Assembly: GCA_034437715.1 (NCBI GenBank)
Contig: DAOTTR010000412.1
Coordinates: 1 to 23,817, forward strand
Direction of reading: 5' to 3'
DNA: 23,817 nucleotides
Source of the DNA: JAHBVH01 sp034437715
GTDB lineage: Bacteria > Chloroflexota > Anaerolineae > Caldilineales > Caldilineaceae
Position numbers and translations under genes: made by a program. Positions 1 through 8,578 of the stretch are shown in pieces (the stretch's first letter is position 1; each line of letters starts with the position of its first letter). The notes beneath the pieces were generated by a model, which saw nothing but the letters and a program-made list of their open reading frames with translations, was not told where the DNA came from and made no database searches.

Positions 1-2139
1 GTTGTCGCCATCGCCATGGGACTGGCACCGTGGCGACCGGCCAGCGCCCAAACCAATCAGACCACGCCGGCACGCGAGTGGCTGGTTATGCTATACCAAA
101 ATGCCGATGATCCGATCCTAGAGGGTGACATTTTTACCGACCTGAATGAGGCCGAGTGGGTGGGCTCAACCGCGGCGGTGACCATGGTCTCGCAACTGGA
201 TCGCTATGATGGTGCATTTGATGGCGATGGCGATTGGACCGGCACCAAGCGCTTTCTGATTGAGCAGGATCGCGATCTGACGACGATTGGTTCGGAAGAG
301 TTGGACGATTTGGGTGAGATCGACAGTGGCTCGCCGGAGGCGTTGGTAGATTTTGCCGTGTGGGCGATGCAGAATTACCCGGCCAAGAAATACGCCCTCA
401 TTCTCTCCGATCATGGCGCGGGCTGGGTGGGCGGATGGAATGATGACGCGCCCAAGGTGGGCAGTTCGCTGACGGTCAACGAAATTGATCAGGCCCTGGC
501 GACCATTTTACAGGAAACCGAGGTGCGCCAATTTGAATTTCTCGGCTTTGACGCCTGTCTTATGAGTGAGGTGGAAGTGCTAGCCGGTATGGCCCCCTAC
601 GCCCATTATGCCGTGGCTTCGCAAGAAACCGAACCCGCGTTGGGCTGGGCCTATGCCAAATTTCTGGGTGCGCTAACCACCAAGCCCACTCAATCTGGCG
701 CTGAACTAGCGGGCAATATTGTTAAAACCTATATTGTCAACGACATGATGATTGTCGACAATGAGGCGCGCACCAACTATTTAGCCGCACTCGGCGCAGA
801 CGCGATCAGCGCCAAGGCGATGGCGGCGCAGATGAGTGAGGATGTCACCTTGACGGCGGTTGATTTGAGCAAGTTTACACCGCTGATGGCTGCGCTCAAT
901 GAATTTGCTTTTGCGCTGACCAGCGCAGATCCGGTCGCCGTTGCCAAGGCGCGCACCTATGCGCAATCCTTTGAATCAGTCTTTGACCCACAACAGCCCT
1001 CCCCTTATATTGATTTGGGCCATTTTGCTAAATTGGCGGCGGAGTTTGCCGAATCAGACGAAGTCGATGCTGCGCTCAAAAATTTACAAAAGGCCTACAA
1101 AGCAGCCATCCTAGCCGAGATCAGCGGCAGCCAACGGCCTGGGGCCAGTGGATTTTCGATCTTTTTCCCTACCCCAGATCTACTCTTTAGCGTTGGTACC
1201 GAAGACAGCGAACAATCTTATACCGCCTATGCCAGCCGCTTTGCCGGTGCATCGCTGTGGGATGATTTTCTGCTTTTCCATTACACTAATCTAGATATCG
1301 ACCCGGAGGCTGTAGCGCTTGATCTGCTCGACCCCGAAGTGGGCGCAGCCGCCGATCTGGCCGACTATGCTGCCCCTCTGTTCGTGGACGATGGCGAAAT
1401 CACTACACCCGGTGTGGATACCGACCTGACCATGACCCCACTGGAAGTCAGCAGCGAAGAGATCACCGCGGATGAAACGGTGTTGCTGAGTACGCAAATC
1501 CAAGGCGAAAATGTCGGCTACGTCTATATCGAGGTGACGCGCTATGAGGAGGAGACTGAAGCCTATATCCTGGAAGATATGGACTTTATCGCCAGCGATG
1601 ACAACGAAGAGACCGACGGCGTTGTCTACCCAGCCTGGACAAGCGACGACCTGGATGATTTTCTCTACGAGTGGTCACCCACCATCTACAGCCTGAGCGA
1701 TGGCGTCGATGAAGCGTTTGCTCTTTTTGAACCAGCAGTCTATGGCGCAGACCAGGAAGACACCGAATACATGGTGCGCGGCATCTACACCTTTGCCGAT
1801 AGCCAGGACGAACGTTATGCCTTGATGCATTTTGACGGCGACCTCAATTACAAATACATCTTCGGCTACTCGGATCTGGACGGCACCGGCGCGCCGCGCG
1901 AGATCACGCCCCGCGAAGGCGACTACTTCACCATTTTGGAGCAACGGTACGTCGTCGATGAGGCGGGTGAGTGGATCATCAGCGAGCAACTAGGCGACAC
2001 CTTGACCTTCTACGGTACACCCTTTACCGTGACCGCCTACAAAGGCTATCCAGGCGAATATTCACTGGGTATCATCGTCGAGGATCTGCTTGGCAACACC
2101 ATTGCAGAATACGCAACCGTGTACGTGATCGAAAACTAG
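1..2139 (+). CDS. Secreted clostripain-family (C11) cysteine peptidase, 5' truncated by window edge
   Basis: Predicted secreted protease of the clostripain clan (CD), which cuts after basic residues in characterised members. The first in-frame ATG is at 16, but the frame is open to base 1 and reads VVAIAMGLAPW then PASAQ. This is the end of a signal peptide with a cleavage site near ASA, so the true start lies before the window. Counting from the ATG at 16, the catalytic His is in ILSDHGAGWVGG (H133) and the catalytic Cys in LGFDACLMSEVEV (C181), the order and spacing expected of C11. The last ~250 residues are acidic and strand-rich and probably form an accessory beta domain. No membrane anchor follows. 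A strong terminator lies about 185 bases downstream. Family assignment is firm; substrate is unknown. Confidence 0.9.
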   Translation, partial: VVAIAMGLAPWRPASAQTNQTTPAREWLVMLYQNADDPILEGDIFTDLNEAEWVGSTAAVTMVSQLDRYDGAFDGDGDWTGTKRFLIEQDRDLTTIGSEELDDLGEIDSGSPEALVDFAVWAMQNYPAKKYALILSDHGAGWVGGWNDDAPKVGSSLTVNEIDQALATILQETEVRQFEFLGFDACLMSEVEVLAGMAPYAHYAVASQETEPALGWAYAKFLGALTTKPTQSGAELAGNIVKTYIVNDMMIVDNEARTNYLAALGADAISAKAMAAQMSEDVTLTAVDLSKFTPLMAALNEFAFALTSADPVAVAKARTYAQSFESVFDPQQPSPYIDLGHFAKLAAEFAESDEVDAALKNLQKAYKAAILAEISGSQRPGASGFSIFFPTPDLLFSVGTEDSEQSYTAYASRFAGASLWDDFLLFHYTNLDIDPEAVALDLLDPEVGAAADLADYAAPLFVDDGEITTPGVDTDLTMTPLEVSSEEITADETVLLSTQIQGENVGYVYIEVTRYEEETEAYILEDMDFIASDDNEETDGVVYPAWTSDDLDDFLYEWSPTIYSLSDGVDEAFALFEPAVYGADQEDTEYMVRGIYTFADSQDERYALMHFDGDLNYKYIFGYSDLDGTGAPREITPREGDYFTILEQRYVVDEAGEWIISEQLGDTLTFYGTPFTVTAYKGYPGEYSLGIIVEDLLGNTIAEYATVYVIEN

Positions 2140-2330
2140 GCGACAGGCAAGGCAGAAGCGACTAGCGCAGAGCCGAACTTGCCAGCAGCGTTGACGGTCT
2201 GCACTTGCAGGGTGGGCAATGGGGTGGCAGTGCTGCCCGGAAGGTTGCGTACTGTGTGGCCGTGGGTTGTGCGCCTAGAACGCTCATTGGTATACTCCTC
2301 TTCTGCTTTACTCTCTACTTGGGCCGGTCA
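2136..2330 (-). pseudogene. Possible C-terminal remnant of a secreted Fn3-like domain protein
   Basis: An open minus-strand frame ends with a TAG that overlaps the last codons of the protease gene in opposite orientation. It has no plausible start codon and an in-frame stop just beyond the terminator hairpin. The translation ends with LQVQTVNAAGKFGSALVAS, which resembles the last strands of fibronectin type III domains (a V-AVNAAG-like pattern). It may be the leftover 3' end of a deleted gene. The match is by eye over about 30 residues, so chance is not excluded. Confidence 0.25.
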
Positions 2331-2361
2331 GGTGTTCGTAGCACTTGACCGGTCTTTTTTT
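2324..2361 (+). terminator. Rho-independent terminator after the C11 peptidase
   Basis: An 11-bp stem (CCGGTCAGGTG at 2324-2334 with CACTTGACCGG at 2342-2352, one G-U pair) encloses a 7-nt loop. A run of seven T follows from 2355. This is a classic intrinsic terminator for transcription leaving the protease gene. Confidence 0.8.
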
Positions 2362-2902
2362 ATTTGCGGCGCGTCTCTTCAATGCTTCATTGGTTAGATG
2401 ATTAAAATGATAATTGCCAACAAGCAAAATGCCCTTTTCCGAAAACTCATTGGAATTAGAATGATCTATACTTGAACAACAACGGCTGCGTATCGACCAG
2501 GTAACGTATCGGTTCATGCCACTGAAACAAGCCTGCAGTCATCTATTTCGATATTGCGAACGTGGCCAGCAACTTGTTCTAGCCTATTGCACCCTTCTGT
2601 TGCTCAATGAATGTCAAAACCCAAGTGCACCACGCAGTTGACCTGGTGGCGATGATTTCACGTGCCAGCAATCCCGCGCCTTGCGTACGGACTCAAAGCA
2701 GGGCCAAATGGTGCGGGTCTGCCGCCTAACCATCGGTCCACATCATATGTCCCAGCTAAAATCATCTGGTGTGCTCAAATGAAAGATGTGCCGCGCGGCT
2801 GCATAATTCACCATATTGGGTGTGTTTGCTGATGTTGTCATTGGTATCTCTGTTGTAAAAAGAGAAAGAGCCGAAAAGGAATAATGTCCTTCGTTTAAAG
2901 TA
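2362..2902. other. Gene-free stretch, no supported feature
   Basis: About 540 bases without a convincing gene. Frames are short and broken. One open plus-strand segment (2465-2641) reads like protein but has no family match by eye and no ribosome binding site. The stretch may be eroded coding DNA like its neighbour at 2951-3297. Confidence 0.4.
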
Positions 2903-2947
2903 AGTCGGTGACAAGGTAAGATCGTCTTCCATACCTTGTCACCGACT
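2903..2947. repeat. Perfect 16-bp inverted repeat, 13-nt loop
   Basis: AGTCGGTGACAAGGTA (2903-2918) is exactly complementary to TACCTTGTCACCGACT (2932-2947). On the minus strand it begins 3 bases after the stop codon of the decayed gene at 2951-3297, so it may be that gene's old terminator, though there is no clear T-run. A stand-alone palindromic repeat is the alternative. Confidence 0.7.
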
Positions 2948-2950
2948 GAT

Positions 2951-3297
2951 CTACAAGGGGTTGACCACGCCATTCTCAACGATAACCGTCTCGCGGTGTT
3001 CCGTATCCTCTGGTGCAGCGACGCTGTCGGATTCCGCTAGCAGGCAGCGGAACAAATCTGCATGCTTCTAAACATCATTGCATCGGCTGTCTGTATCCAC
3101 GCCTGCATGTCGGTACAAGCAAAACCACTTTCCGTTACCAAGAGCCTAGTAGATCCCGGCGTAAATAAGGTACCCTATTTTTACCATGATGTACACGAGT
3201 AACGTGCCTGATTAACTGCCGTGGTATCTACGCCCAACTGTACTAGGCGCAGGTAGGATGGCTAGCCGCCTACTCTGACGAACCATCTGCTGCCGAT
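2951..3297 (-). pseudogene. Decayed gene, about 112 codons recoverable, unknown family
   Basis: Read on the minus strand from 3297, one frame gives protein-like sequence interrupted by stops at 3262-3264, 3181-3183 and 3175-3177. Pieces are SRWFVRVGG, then YLRLVQLGVDTTAVNQARYS, then LFTPGSTRLLVTESGFACTD, then MQAWIQTADAMMFRSMQ. Near 3040-3070 the coherent reading moves to another frame (LFRCLLAESDSVAAPEDTE, then TVIVENGVVNPL) and ends at TAG 2951-2953. A stem-loop follows at once. Three stops plus one frameshift in otherwise natural-looking protein indicate a pseudogene. I do not recognise the family. Upstream on the same strand lies the truncated stalk protein, so both may be remains of one secreted-protein locus. 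Confidence 0.55.
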
Positions 3298-3343
3298 TTA
3301 GCAGCACAGCGTTGTAAAGGGCGAGACGAAACTTAGCCAGGCG

Positions 3344-3739
3344 TCAGCGCCTCATGCGCCGCCCGCGCATCCACACGAAGCCAGCAATCAACACCAGGAC
3401 AACCAGCATGAACGGCGTGATCCCCTCCAGACGGCCCACCGCCGTGCCCGCTAGGACATTTGCATTGCCAATGAACGGCAGGAAAAGCGTGTTATTCTGA
3501 CCGGTAGCATCTGCGGACGTTACGTTTTGTGTCGTCGTGATCGTTGGTGTAGCGGTGACAACAGTACTGGCCAGTGCTGTCACCGGCACACTGATCGGAA
3601 TGTTCTCAGTAACAACCTGTGTCGTCGTCACCGAGGTTTCCAGTGGGCTGAGAGGTTGGGTGGATGTAAGAACACTGGTGTTGACCGCAGCGGCGGTGTG
3701 AGCAATCAACGGGAGGAAGAGTTGTCCACCCTGTGCAGA
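3344..3739 (-). CDS. Ser/Thr-rich surface protein with C-terminal membrane anchor, N-terminus missing
   Basis: The open frame contains a long Thr/Ser/Val-rich region and two LFLPL/LFLPF-type motifs, then a C-terminal hydrophobic segment (PFMLVVLVLIAGFVW) and a basic tail (RGRRMRR). This is the layout of a cell-surface stalk with a sorting or anchor tail. The first possible start in frame is a TTG at 3709, but good protein sequence continues upstream (SAQGGQLFLPLIAH), ending at a TGA at the edge of a MITE-like element at 3740-3897. The N-terminal signal sequence is therefore missing, probably lost through the insertion. It is probably a gene fragment rather than a working gene. Function is unknown. 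Confidence 0.45.
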   Translation of the reverse strand, partial: SAQGGQLFLPLIAHTAAAVNTSVLTSTQPLSPLETSVTTTQVVTENIPISVPVTALASTVVTATPTITTTQNVTSADATGQNNTLFLPFIGNANVLAGTAVGRLEGITPFMLVVLVLIAGFVWMRGRRMRR

Positions 3740-3897
3740 GGGTCACTGCCATTAAGTTAAGGATGGTGTGTGGATTGTTACCCCTGCGCAGGCAGGGGTC
3801 CACCGCTCTAGCGTATGGATTCCTGCCTGCGCAGAGCCTGCCCTCATGTAGATGGGGGAATGACAATTCGCCTCTTTAACTTAATGGCCGTGGTCCC
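3740..3897. mobile_element. MITE-like element with 13-bp core terminal inverted repeats
   Basis: GCCATTAAGTTAA (3748-3760) is exactly inverted at 3876-3888. With one indel the inverted match extends outward to about 21 bases, from 3740 and to 3897. Inside, CTGCGCAGGCAGG (3784-3796) pairs perfectly with 3822-3834, a hairpin of the dispersed palindromic-repeat type. There is no open reading frame for a transposase. No flanking target duplication was found, so exact ends are uncertain. It abuts the broken end of the stalk gene. Confidence 0.6.
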
Positions 3898-4085
3898 TAA
3901 CCCTCCCCCAGATTACTAACCTTTACCCACATCTTTGGGTAACTGGGAGGACGAGCGTGTCGGGGACGGCCCAAAAACAGAGCGTAGTGGCATCAAGCCG
4001 CTGGGCCGTCCCCGGCACGCCTTTGCTACTGCCAACTTGTGGGTAAAGGGTAGGGCCCAGGCAGGGAACCGTTAACAGCGATACA
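3898..4085. repeat. Nested inverted repeats upstream of uvrC
   Basis: The outer arms CCTTTACCCACA (3920-3931) and TGTGGGTAAAGG (4038-4049) enclose inner 19-base arms at 3955-3973 and 4002-4020 that match except for one G-U type position. The whole can fold into one long stem. No coding frame is present. It may be another palindromic element, lying next to the one at 3740-3897. Confidence 0.6.
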
Positions 4086-4123
4086 GTTCGAGGTTAGAAG
4101 GGGTGGCTATAATATCCTTCTAA
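4086..4123 (+). promoter_or_regulatory. Candidate uvrC promoter with an operator-like dyad
   Basis: A perfect TATAAT lies at 4108-4113. The -35 region is weak (GTTCGA at 4086-4091, 16-bp spacing). The -10 box sits inside a perfect dyad, TTAGAAGG (4094-4101) and CCTTCTAA (4116-4123), which could be a repressor site. The predicted transcript would start about 30 bases before the ATG. Confidence 0.4.
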
Positions 4124-4152
4124 AAATCGTCGATAACCTACATCCTTTTATC

Positions 4153-6051
4153 ATGCGGCAAATACCAGAGAAAGTTACGCAAAAGCTAGAAAACCTACCC
4201 GACACTCCTGGTTGTTATATGATGTATAACAGCGAAGGGCAGGTGATTTATGTGGGCAAGGCGGTGGTGTTGCGCAATCGCGTGCGCAGCTATTTTCATC
4301 TCTCGGCCCAACATACGCCGAAAACCCAGGCGCTGGTTGGTGAAATTGCTGATATCAATTGGTGGGTGACCAAGAGCGAGCTGGATGCGCTGATCCTAGA
4401 AAACGACCTGATCAAGCGCTACCGGCCCTACTATAATATCCGGCTCAAAGATGACAAGCAATTTCCCTATATCAAGGTGAACTGGCAGCAGGATTTCCCC
4501 AAGATCGAAGTAGTGCGCAAGGTGCTCAAAGATGGCGCGCGCTATTTTGGCCCCTATACCAGTGGGCGTGCCTGCTACCAAACGCTTGACGCCCTGCGCC
4601 GGATTTTCCCCTATTTGGATTGCGACCGCACGATCACTGGCCAGGATGAACGCCCCTGTCTCTATTATCACATTAAAATGTGTGGCGGTCCCTGCATTGG
4701 CCGCCAATCGCGCGAAGAATATCGCGCTACGATCAAGCAGTTGATGGATTTCCTCAGTGGCGACACCGACGAGGTCTTGCAGCAGATGGAGACGCAGATG
4801 GGGCGCGCCGCCGAGAATCTACAATTTGAACTAGCCGCGCTCTATCGCGATCGGCTCAAGTCGGCGCAACAGATTGCCGCGCAGCAAAAGATTGTCAGCA
4901 CGCGCTTGGAAGATGCCGATTATATTGCCGTGGCCCAGGATGAAAAGACCGGTGACACCGCCGTGCAGGTCTTTATGGTGCGCCGGGGCCGCTTGATTGG
5001 CCGCGAAAGTGTTTTGTTGGAAGGTGCCGAGACGCCCCAAGCCCATGTCAATCAGCAGGGCATGTTGATTGGCGCGTTTATCCCCCAATTTTATGATGCG
5101 CTGGCCTTTGTGCCCGGCATGGTGTTGGTGCAGGCCATGCCCACCGATTGGGTGGTGTTGGAAGAGTGGCTGGCCCAGAAGCGTGGGGCCAGGGTGGAAA
5201 TGCGACTGCCCCAACGCGGGCCGAAACGTGATCTCATGGCGATGGCCCAACAAAACGCCGCCGAATATCTGCGCTTGCAACAAGCTACTTGGGCAGCAGA
5301 CACCAATCGGCAAACCCAGGCACTGGCCGATCTACAGGCTGTGCTAGGCTTGGCCGATCCGCCCAACCGCATGGAATGTTACGATATCAGCACCCTGCAG
5401 GGTGATCACACAGTGGGCTCGATGGTCGTCTTTGCCCAGGGCGCGCCCCAGAAGGGTGCCTATAAGCGCTTCAAAATTCAGGGCAAAGGCAGCCAAGGCG
5501 CGCCCGACGATTTTGCCAGTATGCGCGAAATGCTGCGACGGCGCTTTCGGCGCTTGGTAGAAGAACGCGCCGCCGCGGACCCTGGCCAGAAAGCACGGGG
5601 CAGCACGCAAGATTGGCGCATCGCACCGGATCTGGTAATTGTGGACGGGGGCAAAGGTCAACTGGGGGTAGCGGTTGAGGTCTTTGAAGAATTCGGCCTG
5701 CTAGGGCGTATTCCACTGGTCAGCCTGGCCAAACGGGAGGAAGAGATCCTCCGACCGGGTGAGTCGCAATCGCTCTGGCTGACGCGCGGCAGTCAAGCGC
5801 TGCATCTGGTGCAGCGCATTCGTGACGAGGCTCATCGTTTCGCCATCACCTATCACCGCAACTTGCGCGGCAAAGCGCAAACTCGTTCGGCGCTGGATGA
5901 GATCAAAGGCATCGGGCCGGCACGCCGCAAAGCCTTGTTGGTCTATTTCCAGGGGGATGTAGAAAAAATTCGCGCGGCCAGCCTGGAAGAATTGCTGGCG
6001 GTACCTGGGATGAATCGCAAAGCTGCCGCGGCTGTGAAACAGTATTTGTAA
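4153..6051 (+). CDS. uvrC: Excinuclease ABC subunit C (UvrC)
   Basis: Nuclease subunit of UvrABC nucleotide excision repair, which cuts on both sides of a lesion held by UvrB. The full-length 632-residue protein has the GIY-YIG domain at the N-terminus (PGCYMMYNSEGQVIYVGKA, then ALILENDLIKRYRPYYNI) and a cysteine-containing segment (CLYYHIKMCGGPC). A UVR motif contacts UvrB near residues 200-235. The RNase H-like 5' nuclease follows, with CYDIS and VDGGKGQL supplying Asp and DEAHRFAI supplying His. Two helix-hairpin-helix repeats end the protein (IKGIGPARRKALL and LLAVPGMNRKAAAA). All catalytic landmarks are present. No Shine-Dalgarno sequence is evident before the ATG. The next gene starts 7 bases downstream, so the two are probably cotranscribed. 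Confidence 0.97.
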   Translation: MRQIPEKVTQKLENLPDTPGCYMMYNSEGQVIYVGKAVVLRNRVRSYFHLSAQHTPKTQALVGEIADINWWVTKSELDALILENDLIKRYRPYYNIRLKDDKQFPYIKVNWQQDFPKIEVVRKVLKDGARYFGPYTSGRACYQTLDALRRIFPYLDCDRTITGQDERPCLYYHIKMCGGPCIGRQSREEYRATIKQLMDFLSGDTDEVLQQMETQMGRAAENLQFELAALYRDRLKSAQQIAAQQKIVSTRLEDADYIAVAQDEKTGDTAVQVFMVRRGRLIGRESVLLEGAETPQAHVNQQGMLIGAFIPQFYDALAFVPGMVLVQAMPTDWVVLEEWLAQKRGARVEMRLPQRGPKRDLMAMAQQNAAEYLRLQQATWAADTNRQTQALADLQAVLGLADPPNRMECYDISTLQGDHTVGSMVVFAQGAPQKGAYKRFKIQGKGSQGAPDDFASMREMLRRRFRRLVEERAAADPGQKARGSTQDWRIAPDLVIVDGGKGQLGVAVEVFEEFGLLGRIPLVSLAKREEEILRPGESQSLWLTRGSQALHLVQRIRDEAHRFAITYHRNLRGKAQTRSALDEIKGIGPARRKALLVYFQGDVEKIRAASLEELLAVPGMNRKAAAAVKQYL

Positions 6052-6058
6052 GGATACT

Positions 6059-8578
6059 ATGAGCGAATCTTTGCCCACCGCACCCGATGTCGAGCAGGCG
6101 GTTCTGATTTTTCCCTTTTTGCAAAAGGTACGATTGGAAGAGCAACAGTACTTTTTGCAACATCACGTTCGGCAACAAGCTATTGAGGAAACAGTACTGC
6201 TTTTTCGCCAGGATGACCCGGTAACACACCTGTATGTACTCGTGGAAGGGATCATCGAGGAATCGCGTACTGTGCAAGAAGGCCGTCGTTCCAGCCAATC
6301 GCTGCGCCGACGGCTTACGGCAACCATCACAAAAGAGGATGGGCCGCCACGCACTCTGATTGGCGTCTATGACCTTTTCCATCATCGCTACTATAGCACA
6401 TCTGCCTATGCACACGCCTCTAGCCGATTGTATAAGATTGATGCTGCGGGCATTGACTGGTTGATGACGCGTGTCCCCAATATTAGTACTGATTTGGCAC
6501 CCCTGGCACTGGTCGATAGGCTGCGTACAATTCCATTTTTGGGTGGGTTGGGTGATGTTGTATTGGGCTTTTTGGCCGACGCCAGCGTTTGGCTACCCTA
6601 TCAGCCGGGCGTGACACTCTATCAGGTCGGCGACTTTGCTAACTATCTCTATTTCATCGACCAGGGTCAAGTCTACCTCGACTGGTTTGACGAGAGAAAT
6701 CGTTGGTTGGGCAATGGCGCGGTCTTTGGTTTACTCGAACATGGCGAGGCTAGCCTGGATGCGCCTACGGTAGCGCATCAAGCACAGATTGTAAAACGAA
6801 CATCACTTATTGTTCTCTTGCGCCGTTCTTTTATCAATATTACGGGTTTGAGCCCCGATGTTCGTGGGGAAGAAGTTTATCGGGCTGTGACACAGACCGT
6901 GAATACGCTGCCCATTTTTGCCCAATTTGGTGAGGCACTCCGCCACAAATTGGTTGGCTATGTCAGCCATTATCACATTCCTACGCCGCATATTCTGCTG
7001 CAACAAGGTGAAATGAATGACAGTTTATGGTTGCTGCTCGATCAGCAGCGCGCACAAGTGCATGCACTTGCCCAAACAGGCGAAGCTTTACAGAGCATTG
7101 GGGTAGAAGGACCGGCCTATTTTGGTGAGGCTGCCTTGTATGCAGAGGCCCCCATTGAAGCGAGCATTGAAGCTGAAGAAGGCAGCCAATGGGTGCGCCT
7201 GCATCGGCATGACTTGGAGCAATTCAGCCTGGATGAAAGACGAAAATTAAAAACATTATTGCCCCAATCGACCGTGCCGAGCGAGCCGCAACCGCAGGGG
7301 CAAAGTACTGTCTATGATTGGTTACAGTCCGGTGAAACAATTCGCCTACTCTGCCGCCGGCATTGGATCAATTTGTGGGTAAAGCTGTGGCCCTCGTTTG
7401 GCGTATTGGTCGGTCTGTTGGGGCTGAGTTTGCTGGTTGCCTTTGGTACACTTTCCCCAAGCAATTGGATCTATGGCGTGATCCTGGTTGGGGGCGCTTT
7501 TATGATGGGGCAGGTGGTATGGAACTTGATCGATTATCTAAATGATTATCTGATCGTTACGAATCGGCGCGTCGTATTGCAGGAGGAGGTGCTTTTTTTT
7601 CGCAAGTGGCGTCAAGAGGCATTGTTGGAACGGATTCAGAATGTCGATATTAACATTGGGTTTTGGGGCCGTTTATTCCGTTATGGCAATATTGTGATTC
7701 GCACGGCAGGCACAAATGGCTCCATTCCTTTTACCTTTGTAACCAACCCGCGTGACATTGAACGAAGAATTACAGCTCTACGGAACTTGCGCCGCGTGAG
7801 TGAAGACGCAAAAAAGCGTGGTCCGATTCAAGATTTTCTAGAAGGGCGGCTACGGCTGCGCCTGCATCTACCCGCGTATGTTTGTTTGCCCGAAGTTGTT
7901 GTATCCAGACAATCTTCCCGATGGCAACGATTGCGTCGTTGGGTGAAGCGTTTGTTGCTGTGGCGGACTGTCGGCGCGTCGATTGGTGATCACATCATTT
8001 GGCGTAAGCATTGGTTGATACTGCTTGGCCATCTTATGCCTTCATTGACGGTTTTGGCCATCATCGTTTTTTTTGCGATTGCACAATTCCTGCCCTGGTT
8101 AGAAATATTGCGCCCAACTTTTCTGGCGTTCAATCTGCTGCTACTGCCAATTTTTGTGGTAGATTGCCTTTGGATTACCTGGATTGTGCTCGACTGGCGC
8201 AATGATACCTATGAAGTAACCGCGACCACAATTATCGACGTTGAGAAAAAACCGCTGTTTTTTGATGAAAATCGGCGTACGGCGCGGCTGGATGAAATTC
8301 AAAATATTGAAGTCAATGTACCCAGTCTATTGCATTACATTTTTAATTTTGGCAATGTGAAATTGCAGACTGCCTCTACCAATGGCGATTTTACCTTTAA
8401 CCGGGTGTCTGCCCCGCATGACGTTGCTGCGGAAATTCAACGCCGCATTGAAGCCTATCAAACCGGTGAACGGATAGAGGCCGCCAAACGCCGTGCCCAA
8501 GAATTACCCGATTGGTTTGATATTTATGATCTACTTGGTGGTATCAGAAAACGACGCGCACGTCCCCCCATTCAGTAA
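6059..8578 (+). CDS. Membrane protein with three cyclic-nucleotide-binding-like domains and two TM-PH modules
   Basis: An 839-residue protein preceded by AAGGA, 7 bases after uvrC. Residues 15-137, 152-262 and 281-390 look like three cNMP-binding (Crp/PKA regulatory) folds. The third has YFGEAALYAEAPIEASIEA, where the usual phosphate-binding Arg is missing, so cyclic-nucleotide binding is doubtful. Then come TM helices at about 445-462 and 468-488, followed by a bacterial PH domain (bPH2/YdbS-like; YLIVTNRRVVLQEE, then LLERIQNVDIN, residues 490-575). A second TM pair (652-674, 683-708) and a second PH domain (712-797, LDEIQNIEVN and FGNVKLQTASTNG) follow. The cNMP-like part should face the cytoplasm. 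The PH modules suggest a role at the membrane, but the ligand and output are unknown. Its stop codon directly adjoins the convergent gene's stop. Confidence 0.85.
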   Translation: MSESLPTAPDVEQAVLIFPFLQKVRLEEQQYFLQHHVRQQAIEETVLLFRQDDPVTHLYVLVEGIIEESRTVQEGRRSSQSLRRRLTATITKEDGPPRTLIGVYDLFHHRYYSTSAYAHASSRLYKIDAAGIDWLMTRVPNISTDLAPLALVDRLRTIPFLGGLGDVVLGFLADASVWLPYQPGVTLYQVGDFANYLYFIDQGQVYLDWFDERNRWLGNGAVFGLLEHGEASLDAPTVAHQAQIVKRTSLIVLLRRSFINITGLSPDVRGEEVYRAVTQTVNTLPIFAQFGEALRHKLVGYVSHYHIPTPHILLQQGEMNDSLWLLLDQQRAQVHALAQTGEALQSIGVEGPAYFGEAALYAEAPIEASIEAEEGSQWVRLHRHDLEQFSLDERRKLKTLLPQSTVPSEPQPQGQSTVYDWLQSGETIRLLCRRHWINLWVKLWPSFGVLVGLLGLSLLVAFGTLSPSNWIYGVILVGGAFMMGQVVWNLIDYLNDYLIVTNRRVVLQEEVLFFRKWRQEALLERIQNVDINIGFWGRLFRYGNIVIRTAGTNGSIPFTFVTNPRDIERRITALRNLRRVSEDAKKRGPIQDFLEGRLRLRLHLPAYVCLPEVVVSRQSSRWQRLRRWVKRLLLWRTVGASIGDHIIWRKHWLILLGHLMPSLTVLAIIVFFAIAQFLPWLEILRPTFLAFNLLLLPIFVVDCLWITWIVLDWRNDTYEVTATTIIDVEKKPLFFDENRRTARLDEIQNIEVNVPSLLHYIFNFGNVKLQTASTNGDFTFNRVSAPHDVAAEIQRRIEAYQTGERIEAAKRRAQELPDWFDIYDLLGGIRKRRARPPIQ

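Noticed and set aside
2465..2641. Plus-strand open segment with protein-like reading (YRFMPLKQACSHLFRYCERG)
   Set aside because: It has no ribosome site, starts after a stop and is short. It could be an eroded gene piece, but I recognise no family.
2743..2979. 78-codon minus-strand open frame
   Set aside because: It crosses the 16-bp hairpin and overlaps the 3' end of the decayed gene in another frame. Its composition does not look like protein.
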